From: Nitrospirae bacterium RBG_16_43_11
GTDB taxonomy: Bacteria > Nitrospirota > 9FT-COMBO-42-15 > HDB-SIOI813
Reading direction: 5' to 3'
Length of the DNA stretch: 5,050 nucleotides
Assembly: GCA_001805165.1 (NCBI GenBank)
Contig: MHEI01000056.1
Location: forward strand, 1-5,050
The translations under genes were made by a program, and so were the position numbers. The notes under the pieces are model-generated. The model ran no database searches. It saw only the letters and a program-made list of their open reading frames with translations, and was not told the DNA's origin. Below are positions 1 to 5,050 of the stretch, piece by piece; positions within the stretch are counted from its first letter, which is position 1, and the number at the start of each line of letters is the position of its first letter.

Positions 1-37
1 TTACGAATGCGTTGCTCTACCATTGAGCTACCTCGGC
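1..37 (-). tRNA. tRNA-Thr (anticodon CGT), 5' half only
   Basis: The reverse strand reads as the first 37 nucleotides of a tRNA. There is a 7-nt acceptor strand GCCGAGG, then TA at positions 8-9, and a D arm GCTC/GAGC closing a 7-nt loop with GG. These are followed by A26, the anticodon 5' strand ACGCA and the loop TTCGTAA. U33 and A37 sit around the anticodon CGT (window bases 5-3), which reads the threonine codon ACG. From memory it resembles E. coli tRNA-Thr(CGU), which also starts GCCGA and has the same ACGCA/GCGCA-TTCGTAA region. The 3' half (anticodon 3' strand, T arm, acceptor 3' strand) lies beyond the left edge, so full folding cannot be checked. The first ten nucleotides overlap the end of the upstream phosphorylase gene. 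The gene could be transcribed as the tail of the operon, as no separate promoter is evident. Confidence 0.9.
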
Positions 38-840
38 ATATTGTCAATTACTGCGGAGATTAACCTTGATGCATCTTTACTGCGCGACTCTGCCATATGT
101 ACAACATCTTCATGCCTCATGGCAGATGTACCGATACCGGCAGCATGATTAGTAATCATTGATACGGCAAGTACTTTCATACCAAGGTATCTGCACACGA
201 TGACCTCAGGAATTGTTGACATACATACTGCATCAGCACCCAGTGTCTTTAACATACGTATCTCGGCAGGTGTCTCATATGAGGGACCGGTAACGGCTGC
301 CAATATACCACGGTGCAACATTATACTGACTTTTTCCCCTGTATTAAGCGCTATGCCGGCGAGTTGCCGGTCATAGGCTTCTGTCATGTCTACAAAACGT
401 TTATCGAGGGTATTTCCTTTCCCTCTCAGCGGATTCACGCCCATCATGTTTATATGATCTGTAACCACCATGAAATCTCCGGGTTTGAAATCAGATCTTA
501 TGCCTCCAGCCGCATTTGTAATGACCACCTGCTTTACACCCAATGCCTGGAGAACCTTAACCGGGAATGTGACCTCATCCATACTGTACCCTTCATAATA
601 ATGCACCCGTCCCTGAAGGAGAATAATTTCAGTTTCATTATGATAACCATGAATCAAACTGCCTTTATGTCCACCTACTGTTGGTGTTGGAAAACCTGGA
701 ATATCCTGATAATGGATTTCAGTTACATTCTCCGGCAGAGTGCTGAGGTCCCAGCCTGAGCCGGTAATTATCCCGGTAGAGGCTGAGAGCTTTCTCACCT
801 GAGATTTAATGCAGTTTACAGCATCCTCAATAATCTTCAT
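28..840 (-). CDS. punA: Purine nucleoside phosphorylase, trimeric (PNP/MTAP family)
   Basis: The 270-residue product matches the length of the homotrimeric purine nucleoside phosphorylases. These cytosolic enzymes split (deoxy)inosine and guanosine with phosphate into base and (deoxy)ribose-1-phosphate. Visible motifs are the phosphate-binding GSG (27-29), GRVHYYEGY (77-85, with the phosphate-site His80), NAAGG (109-113), GPSYETPAE (185-193, ending in the base-contacting Glu193), MST (207-209) and ITN (229-231). Asn231 at the human Asn243 position is the family marker for 6-oxopurine preference, in contrast to the Asp of MTA phosphorylases. Cys206 stands where many relatives have Gly before Met-Ser. 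The ATG start lies 13 nt after the rodZ stop. The region before it lacks a clear Shine-Dalgarno sequence, and the frame closes upstream at a TGA with no other usual start, so translation may be coupled to rodZ. The TAG stop lies inside the tRNA-Thr gene. Function is confident; the symbol is by family convention. Confidence 0.93.
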   Translation of the reverse strand: MKIIEDAVNCIKSQVRKLSASTGIITGSGWDLSTLPENVTEIHYQDIPGFPTPTVGGHKGSLIHGYHNETEIILLQGRVHYYEGYSMDEVTFPVKVLQALGVKQVVITNAAGGIRSDFKPGDFMVVTDHINMMGVNPLRGKGNTLDKRFVDMTEAYDRQLAGIALNTGEKVSIMLHRGILAAVTGPSYETPAEIRMLKTLGADAVCMSTIPEVIVCRYLGMKVLAVSMITNHAAGIGTSAMRHEDVVHMAESRSKDASRLISAVIDNMPR

Positions 841-853
841 ACGCGCTGCCGGC

Positions 854-1597
854 TCACTGATCCATGCTCACACCTGTACTCGTAATAACTATATCCCTAA
901 CCACTTCCCCGCTCTTGCCAAACGGTTCAAGTGTCTTACCATTCACTTGCGCATCAATACCACCTGCATTACCAAATGTAAGTACAATCTTATTCTCTCC
1001 ATTCCACATAACACCTTCACCCGGCTTCAGGATCACGTCTTTTGTCTCTTTGTCATCAATCCTTGCACCTATCCATGTCAATTCTTTTGCATATATTTTT
1101 ATCACAAAAGGTTCAATAACCTTGTGTACAACCTGCGTCTGCACCTCTGCTGTTCCCACAGAAACCTCTCTTGACTCCTTCGAATTCCGTATTGTTTCTC
1201 TATCCCTGCCGCCAATAAATACTATCAGTAACAGCACAGTTGCAATGATACCGGCGGCTACCGGCAATACAACCCTGACTTTATTTGGAGACAAGAATAT
1301 CTGCTTTATCCTGGTGTCATCCGGGCTATGTGATTTAACAACAGGAGGTTCTGTCGGAGGTTCTGTCTTTGCTGTCTCTCTGATTCTACTGACAATCTCT
1401 TCATCTCTGATACCAATGCATTTTGCAAACGAGCGCACGAATCCCTGATAGAATGTATCACCAGGAAGTTTAGCCAAATCATCATGTTCTATCGCCTCAA
1501 GATAGCGTAGATTGATCTTTGTAATCCCCGCCACATCCTCAAGACTATATCCGCAGGTCTTTCTTACACGATTCAGATATTCGCCTATTGTTTCCAT
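854..1597 (-). CDS. rodZ: RodZ-like cell-shape protein (N-terminal HTH, one TM segment, C-terminal DUF4115-type domain)
   Basis: The 247-residue protein has the three-part RodZ layout. A cytoplasmic Xre-like helix-turn-helix spans about residues 3-75 (IGEYLNRVRK, YSLEDVAGITKI, YLEAIE, LPGDTFYQGFVRSFAK). A Pro/Thr-rich linker (78-95) follows, then a single transmembrane helix at about 108-128 and an extracytoplasmic beta-rich domain at about 160-240 (VIKIYAKELTWI, LKPGEG, VTFGNAGG-like pattern). In known systems RodZ links MreB filaments to the elongasome in the inner membrane and helps maintain rod shape, the HTH fold binding MreB rather than DNA. It is shorter than the E. coli protein (about 340 residues), mainly through a reduced linker, as in many non-enterobacterial homologues. 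It follows a PilF-like TPR lipoprotein gene by 4 nt, recalling the pilF-rodZ order of proteobacteria. The start has an AAAAGG ribosome site. A generic membrane-anchored HTH regulator is the less likely alternative. Confidence 0.85.
   Translation of the reverse strand: METIGEYLNRVRKTCGYSLEDVAGITKINLRYLEAIEHDDLAKLPGDTFYQGFVRSFAKCIGIRDEEIVSRIRETAKTEPPTEPPVVKSHSPDDTRIKQIFLSPNKVRVVLPVAAGIIATVLLLIVFIGGRDRETIRNSKESREVSVGTAEVQTQVVHKVIEPFVIKIYAKELTWIGARIDDKETKDVILKPGEGVMWNGENKIVLTFGNAGGIDAQVNGKTLEPFGKSGEVVRDIVITSTGVSMDQ
1344..1367 (-). repeat. Perfect 12-bp tandem duplication in the rodZ linker
   Basis: On the plus strand the unit GGAGGTTCTGTC occurs twice back to back (1344-1355 and 1356-1367). Read on the coding strand it encodes two consecutive Thr-Glu-Pro-Pro units (residues 78-85, the second Pro2 codon differing at its third base) in the linker between the HTH domain and the membrane helix. 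The unit length is a multiple of three, so copy-number change would keep the frame and only lengthen or shorten the linker. Confidence 0.85.
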
Positions 1598-1601
1598 ATT
1601 A

Positions 1602-2366
1602 CTACCTTTTTAACAACTCAATATACTTCATCGCCTCTGCCGCTGCTCTGCTATCCGGTGATATTTCCACCACCTTCTTAAAAGCAGTCAGGGCATCATC
1701 TTTACTCCCTTCCTGGAAGTATGCCAATCCAAGGTTCAGGTAAGCATTCACACTGTCTTTATCACGTTTCGTCGCCTCTCCATATGCATCTATGGCTTCC
1801 TTCGTCATGTTCAGTTTCATGTATGTGTGACCGAGCCAGAGGTGGAACTCTGATACTTCAGGCTGGAGTTTAATTGCATCCCTGAACTCTGACAGCGCCG
1901 CCTGATACTCCTCTTTTTTGTAGTACGCTATCCCAAGGTTATAACGGGCCCCCTGCGGTGTAGCATACTGTGGATTGTTCAATGCCTTCTGATATTCGGC
2001 CACCGCATCATCCCATTGTTCCATTTTACCGTAAGCAGCCCCAAGGGCATTGTGCGCCTCACCATACATAGGGTCAATAGTCAGGGCCTTTTTATATGCA
2101 TCTACAGCATCATTGAATTTATCCAGTCTGAAATAGACAAGTCCAAGTGCATAATAATACATTTTATCATTAGGATTAAAATCTACAGCCTTGCTGAATT
2201 CCATAAAGGCCATCTGTAAATTATTTTCATTAAGATACGCAATGCCAAGCTTATGGTGGGCATCTGCCTCCCTTTCGCTCTTTATCCTGCTCTTTGTAAG
2301 TCCACAGCCGGACAAAAGGAATAGAAAGACAGCTACGCAGGCAAATATAGTCCTGAAGCGCTTCAT
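1602..2366 (-). CDS. TPR-repeat lipoprotein, PilF/PilW/Tgl type
   Basis: The 254-residue protein begins with a lipoprotein signal: a basic start (MKRFR), a hydrophobic core (residues 7-18) and the lipobox LSGC with acceptor Cys21. No Asp follows the Cys (CGL), so outer-membrane sorting is plausible by the E. coli rule. The rest, from about residue 35 to the end, is six tandem tetratricopeptide repeats of 34-37 residues. These show the usual pattern LG.AY / A...F.KA / P (for example HKLGIAYLNENN, YYALGLVYFRLD, YNLGIAYYKKEE, LNLGLAYFQEGS). Such proteins in the PilF/PilW/Tgl group assist assembly of the type IV pilus secretin. The match here rests on size, lipobox, repeat number and the adjacent rodZ, and no pilus genes are in view. 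A general TPR scaffold is therefore possible. The start overlaps the kinase stop as ATGA, and a stop lies two codons upstream in this frame, so this ATG is the only possible start. A GGGG run 13 nt away is a poor ribosome site, suggesting coupling. Confidence 0.85.
   Translation of the reverse strand: MKRFRTIFACVAVFLFLLSGCGLTKSRIKSEREADAHHKLGIAYLNENNLQMAFMEFSKAVDFNPNDKMYYYALGLVYFRLDKFNDAVDAYKKALTIDPMYGEAHNALGAAYGKMEQWDDAVAEYQKALNNPQYATPQGARYNLGIAYYKKEEYQAALSEFRDAIKLQPEVSEFHLWLGHTYMKLNMTKEAIDAYGEATKRDKDSVNAYLNLGLAYFQEGSKDDALTAFKKVVEISPDSRAAAEAMKYIELLKR
1605..1610 (-). promoter_or_regulatory. Ribosome binding site of rodZ
   Basis: The reverse strand reads AAAAGG, 7 nt before the rodZ ATG at 1597. 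It consists of the last two sense codons (Lys-Arg) of the TPR lipoprotein gene, whose TAG stop lies between the site and the start. This supports coupled translation of the two genes. Confidence 0.6.
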
Positions 2367-3289
2367 CTGTTAAATATGTCCCCGGCATCCTCAAAATGAG
2401 TAAGCCGTTTAAACTCCCGGTACCTGTTCAGTATCTCTTCATAATCCAGCGCCCTGATCCTGTTCAAGCTGAAATCCTCGACTACGAATGATGCCATAAC
2501 ACTTCCGAATATAACAGCCTGCCTCATGCTTGCTTCAGTAAAATTCCGCGTACTTGCAAGATAACCCAGGAAACCTCCGGCAAAGCTGTCTCCGGCACCG
2601 GTAGGATCAAATACATTCTCTAATGGATAGGCAGGAGCTGCAAAAACACTCTTTGAATTGAACATGAGCGCCCCGTACTCTCCCCTTTTTACGATAACAT
2701 GCTTAGGACCATAGGAGCGAATAACGCCTGCAGCCTTGACAAGATTTGCCTCCATTGCCAACTGTCTTGCCTCACCGTCGTTGATTATCAATACATCAAC
2801 TGACTTAAGCGTATTCAATAATGATTCCCTCTTGCCCGATATCCAGAAATTCATTGTATCACAGGCTATTATCTTCGGAGAATTTACCTGACGTAAAACT
2901 TCGCTCTGCAATTCAGGGTCAATATTCGCCAGGAACACTACTTCAGAGTTACTATATGACTGCGGTATTGTCGGACGGAAGGTCTCAAAAACATTCAGAT
3001 GCGTCTCAAGTGTATTGGCCTCATTAAGCTGAAAACCATATTCGCCCTTCCACCTGAATGTCTTTCCTGATTGTCTTTCAAGCCCCTCTACATTAATCCC
3101 GCGGCTCTTCAGGAAGTTTATATCATGTTCAGGAAAATCCTCACCTACTACTGCAACAAGGTTTACATCTGTAAAATAGCTTGCCGCTGTAGAAAAATAG
3201 GTTGCAGACCCCCCAAGTATCTCCTCTCTTTCACCGAATGGCGTCTTAACGCTGTCAAATGCTACGGAACCGACTACAAGTAAACTCAT
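2363..3289 (-). CDS. PfkB (ribokinase)-family carbohydrate or nucleoside kinase
   Basis: The 308-residue protein is a complete PfkB-family kinase, a cytosolic group that uses ATP to phosphorylate a sugar or nucleoside hydroxyl. Visible signatures are the N-terminal GG of the substrate lid region (Gly26-Gly27 in LGGSATYFS), VVGEDF (48-53), the NDGEAR segment (170-175) equivalent to the family N-x-x-E magnesium/phosphate motif, VIVKRGEYGA (198-207), and the PfkB signature 2 DPTGAGDSFAGGF (228-240). That signature contains the anion-hole GAGD and catalytic base Asp234. The substrate cannot be told from these motifs. Its position directly after mtnP and in one operon with a purine nucleoside phosphorylase favours a nucleoside (adenosine-like) or ribose-derived substrate, but this is inference. 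The start is preceded by GGGGAGGT overlapping the mtnP stop. The gene ends in an ATGA overlap with the TPR gene. Length and motifs give no sign of damage. Confidence 0.88.
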   Translation of the reverse strand: MSLLVVGSVAFDSVKTPFGEREEILGGSATYFSTAASYFTDVNLVAVVGEDFPEHDINFLKSRGINVEGLERQSGKTFRWKGEYGFQLNEANTLETHLNVFETFRPTIPQSYSNSEVVFLANIDPELQSEVLRQVNSPKIIACDTMNFWISGKRESLLNTLKSVDVLIINDGEARQLAMEANLVKAAGVIRSYGPKHVIVKRGEYGALMFNSKSVFAAPAYPLENVFDPTGAGDSFAGGFLGYLASTRNFTEASMRQAVIFGSVMASFVVEDFSLNRIRALDYEEILNRYREFKRLTHFEDAGDIFNR

Positions 3290-3292
3290 GAT

Positions 3293-3300
3293 ACCTCCCC
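3293..3300 (-). promoter_or_regulatory. Ribosome binding site of the PfkB-family kinase
   Basis: The reverse strand reads GGGGAGGT just before the ATG at 3289, with 3 nt (ATC) after the T and about 4-6 nt from the core GGAGG. The first G is the last base of the mtnP TAG stop. Terminating ribosomes would sit on this site, consistent with coupled translation. It fixes the start codon. Confidence 0.8.
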
Positions 3301-4163
3301 TAACTCACATATTTCCCGATGATTAATCTCAATCTCTCCTTAGCCTCCGCCGGAATACTATCGCGTGATGTTATAATCGCATCTCTCAGGGCATTATGAC
3401 ACAAGCATTCTGATTCTACGGAGATACTGCTGACTGCCTCTTTTATGATCTTCTTTGAAGTCTCTACGTTCTTGCCAAGTATCGCTATGATCGCATCTGT
3501 TGTCACAGCTTCCTCCTCGTGATGCCAGCAGTCATAGTCTGTAACCAAGGCAATAGTGGAATAGCATATCTCTGCCTCCCTTGCAAGTTTGGCCTCTGTT
3601 ACATTAGTCATCCCAATAATATCAACCCCCCAGCCCTTATAAATATGCGACTCGCCGCGGGTAGAGAACTGCGGTCCTTCAATGCATATATATACGCCCC
3701 CTTTGTGAACCCTTGCCCCGGCCTTTTCCGCAGATTGATAAAGCGTTCCTGATAAATTATTGCAAATAGGGTCTGCAAGAGACACATGGGCAACTATTCC
3801 ATCCCCAAAGAATGTACTGATGCGCCGTTTCGTATTGTCATAGAACTGGTCCGGGATAACTATCTCCTCGGGGTGTATGTTCTCCTTCATGCTTCCGACT
3901 GCACTCACGGATATTATCCTCTTTACACCCAGCTTCTTCATACCATAGATATTGGCCCTGAAGTTTATATCAGACGGCTGTATTACATGCCCCCTTCTGT
4001 GTCTTGATAAGAATGCCACCTTCTTTCCCATCAGTTTTCCGACAATAAATTTATCTGACGGCTCTCCAAAAGGAGTATCTACCTTAACCTCTTCAACTCC
4101 TTCAAGCCCTTCCATCTGATAAAGCCCGCTTCCGCCAATCACGCCAATTTCAGCTTCAGACAT
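3300..4163 (-). CDS. mtnP: 5'-methylthioadenosine phosphorylase (MTAP)
   Basis: The 287-residue cytosolic enzyme cleaves 5'-methylthioadenosine, the by-product of polyamine and related synthesis, with phosphate to adenine and 5-methylthioribose-1-phosphate. It opens the methionine/purine salvage route. Motifs are GVIGGSGLY (7-15, phosphate loop), SRHRRGH (53-59), SVSAVGS (85-91), the PQFSTR element (164-169), GMTNVTEA (184-191) and TDYDCW (208-213). Asp209 and Asp211 correspond to human Asp220 and Asp222, which bind the 6-amino group of adenine. This separates MTAP from the Asn-bearing inosine/guanosine PNPs and argues against a methylthioinosine phosphorylase. The protein has full family length. 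The ATG overlaps the end of hfq by 8 nt (ATGTCTGA) and has a strong AGAGGAGG site within hfq. No mtnK, mtnA or other methionine-salvage gene is in view, so the fate of methylthioribose-1-phosphate is unknown here. Confidence 0.95.
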   Translation of the reverse strand: MSEAEIGVIGGSGLYQMEGLEGVEEVKVDTPFGEPSDKFIVGKLMGKKVAFLSRHRRGHVIQPSDINFRANIYGMKKLGVKRIISVSAVGSMKENIHPEEIVIPDQFYDNTKRRISTFFGDGIVAHVSLADPICNNLSGTLYQSAEKAGARVHKGGVYICIEGPQFSTRGESHIYKGWGVDIIGMTNVTEAKLAREAEICYSTIALVTDYDCWHHEEEAVTTDAIIAILGKNVETSKKIIKEAVSSISVESECLCHNALRDAIITSRDSIPAEAKERLRLIIGKYVS

Positions 4164-4422
4164 TCACCGCCTCCTCTGCCTTCTTTTCCTCATTCTCTCT
4201 TACATCAAAATCCCTTATCGCCTTCTTTGGGACAATAATCGCCACAGAATGTTTATAGATAAGGTGCTGGCTCTCTCCCTTTACCAGGATACTGAAATTA
4301 TCAAACGCCCTGATAGTACCTGTAATCTTCGATCCATTCAGCAAATGCACCGTTACAGGGGTTTTCTCCTTTCTAAGGTGATTAAGAAACTGATCCTGCA
4401 GGTTGATGGATGATTTACTCAT
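4156..4422 (-). CDS. hfq: RNA chaperone Hfq
   Basis: The 88-residue protein is a bacterial Sm-like Hfq, which forms a hexameric ring that binds U-rich 3' ends and A-rich tracts and pairs small RNAs with mRNAs. Seen here are the N-terminal NLQDQFLN (7-14, with Gln9 of the proximal face), the rim patch RKEK (17-20), the Sm1 motif (23-48: VTVHLLNG, GTIRAFDNF with Phe43) and the Sm2 motif LIYKHSVAIIVP (54-65, with Tyr56-Lys57-His58). The usual KHAIST is replaced by KHSVAI, so the Ser/Thr after Ile/Val is absent. The tail (residues 66-88) is short and mostly acidic/charged, unlike the long Gly/Asn/His-rich tail of E. coli. It lies 37 nt downstream of miaA, the classic miaA-hfq order, with a strong ribosome site. 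Its end overlaps mtnP by 8 nt, and the Glu-Glu codons near its C-terminus double as the mtnP Shine-Dalgarno. Confidence 0.96.
   Translation of the reverse strand: MSKSSINLQDQFLNHLRKEKTPVTVHLLNGSKITGTIRAFDNFSILVKGESQHLIYKHSVAIIVPKKAIRDFDVRENEEKKAEEAVNV
4171..4178 (-). promoter_or_regulatory. Ribosome binding site of mtnP, inside hfq
   Basis: The reverse strand reads AGAGGAGG, ending 7 nt before the mtnP ATG at 4163. It is embedded in the codons for the last residues of Hfq (Glu-Glu-Ala-Val-Asn-Val). The match to the anti-Shine-Dalgarno sequence and the spacing decide the mtnP start and mean the gene can initiate on its own as well as by coupling. Confidence 0.8.
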
Positions 4423-4429
4423 TTAACTG

Positions 4430-4437
4430 CTCCTTTC
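4430..4437 (-). promoter_or_regulatory. Ribosome binding site of hfq
   Basis: The reverse strand reads GAAAGGAG, 7 nt before the hfq ATG at 4422, in the short miaA-hfq spacer. It supports the chosen start. The remaining spacer shows no stable hairpin or U-tract and no convincing -10/-35 pair. Confidence 0.8.
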
Positions 4438-4460
4438 ATTAAGTACAACAAGTTCACTAA

Positions 4461-5050
4461 TTATGCCAATTCTCTATGAACATCATCCTTTATTACATTG
4501 AAATGGGATAAATCATCTTTAACCGTATACCACCTTATCATGTCGTCACGCCTGAACCATGTCAGTTGCCTTTTTGCATATCTCCTTGTATCTCTTTTCA
4601 ATAGCTTTATGGCATCTTCCAGACTATACCAGCCTTTGATATATCCTGCAATCTGTTTATATCCAAGCCCGTGCATCAGGATAAAAGACTCATTACCTTT
4701 ATCCATAAGCCCCCTTACCTCGGCTTCAAGCCCTTTTTCTATCATACTATCCACGCGTTTTTCAATGTTACTGTAAAGTTTCCTGCGATCCATTGTCAGG
4801 CCGATCACAAAACAGTCATACAGTTTCTCCCTGAAACCATGGGTCTTCTGTATCTCAGATATCGGAACACCCATAATCTCATATACCTCAAGAGCACGTA
4901 ATATTCTGACAGTATCGTTAGGCTTAATCCTTTTGGCAGATACCGGATCGGCTTCACACAATCTCTTATACAGGTATCCTTTGCCGTATTGCTCTTCCTC
5001 CTGCAACAGTTTCTCTCTTAATGTTTCATCTGCCTCCGGCGCGTCACAAA
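4461..5050 (-). CDS. miaA: tRNA dimethylallyltransferase MiaA, C-terminal two-thirds (5' end beyond window)
   Basis: The frame is open to the right edge, giving about 196 visible residues of an enzyme normally near 300. The N-terminal P-loop and the first substrate-binding part lie outside the window. MiaA transfers a dimethylallyl group to N6 of A37 in tRNAs reading codons that start with U. Visible family blocks are a DPVSAKRIKPNDTVRILRAL segment (ending about 53 residues in; the IHPND..R..RALEVYE motif), LYDCFVIGLTMDR, GLEAEVRGLM, HGLGYKQI and the late RDTRRYAKRQLTWFRRDD block. These belong to the tRNA-binding insertion and the C-terminal catalytic half. The first visible residues run Cys-Asp-Ala-Pro-Glu-Ala. 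A TTG at 5006 can be read as a start but lies inside the conserved region and is not the true start. It is the first gene of the run seen here and stands directly upstream of hfq, as in many bacteria. Confidence 0.95.
   Translation of the reverse strand, partial: CDAPEADETLREKLLQEEEQYGKGYLYKRLCEADPVSAKRIKPNDTVRILRALEVYEIMGVPISEIQKTHGFREKLYDCFVIGLTMDRRKLYSNIEKRVDSMIEKGLEAEVRGLMDKGNESFILMHGLGYKQIAGYIKGWYSLEDAIKLLKRDTRRYAKRQLTWFRRDDMIRWYTVKDDLSHFNVIKDDVHRELA

Noticed and set aside
1..37. Functional link between MiaA in this operon and the tRNA-Thr at its end.
   Set aside because: MiaA acts on tRNAs with A36-A37. The anticodon here is CGU, so position 36 is U and this tRNA is not an expected MiaA substrate.
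864..1448. Long plus-strand open frame of 194 codons opposite rodZ.
   Set aside because: It is antisense to a well-supported gene, its translation has low-complexity Ser/Thr/Ile composition with no recognisable motif, and no ribosome site was evident. The other plus-strand frames are likewise shadows.
4423..4460. Possible terminator or promoter between miaA and hfq.
   Set aside because: Only short imperfect AAGT/ACTT complementarity is present, with no GC-rich stem or T-run, and no convincing -35/-10 pair. Only the hfq ribosome site is supportable.
4461..5006. miaA beginning at the TTG at 5006.
   Set aside because: The frame stays open to the right edge with residues continuing the MiaA family sequence, and the family's P-loop half would be missing. 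The gene is cut by the window and is not an N-terminally short gene.
1..5050. Mobile elements, CRISPR arrays, defence genes or integration scars.
   Set aside because: Coding is nearly continuous with familiar core genes. No terminal inverted repeats, transposase or integrase motifs, or spaced repeats were seen. A tRNA is present, but its 3' end, the usual attachment site, is outside the window.

Overview
The window holds a compact, single-direction (minus-strand) housekeeping gene cluster from a Gram-negative bacterium of moderate GC content (judged by eye). A lipobox-bearing TPR protein, a RodZ-type protein and Hfq together point to an organism with an outer membrane. The combination of mtnP with an adjacent PfkB-family kinase downstream of miaA-hfq suggests a deltaproteobacterial or Nitrospirota-like lineage. 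That placement is inferred from gene content and remembered synteny, and is low confidence.

Read in the direction of transcription, from the right edge to the left edge, the order is: miaA (5' end cut off by the window), hfq, mtnP, a PfkB-family sugar or nucleoside kinase, a six-repeat TPR lipoprotein of the PilF/Tgl type, a rodZ-like gene, a trimeric purine nucleoside phosphorylase, and the 5' half of a tRNA-Thr(CGT) cut by the left edge. Junctions are very tight. miaA-hfq has a 37-nt gap, hfq-mtnP overlap by 8 nt, mtnP-kinase are 10 nt apart, kinase-TPR overlap by 4 nt (ATGA), TPR-rodZ are 4 nt apart, and rodZ-PNP are 13 nt apart. The PNP stop codon lies inside the tRNA gene. I see no terminator hairpin or convincing promoter between any of these genes, so one long co-transcript is likely. 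There is no gene-free stretch longer than 40 nt.

The genes fall into three themes. The first is RNA biology: MiaA (tRNA A37 prenylation), Hfq (sRNA chaperone) and tRNA-Thr. The second is purine and methylthioadenosine salvage: MtnP, PNP and perhaps the PfkB kinase. The third is cell envelope: the TPR lipoprotein and RodZ, a pair that echoes the pilF-rodZ order of many proteobacteria. The window looks like ordinary core genome. The most unusual detail is that the PNP reading frame ends at a TAG formed by U8-A9-G10 of the tRNA. RNase P processing of a joint transcript would therefore remove the stop codon of the upstream mRNA.
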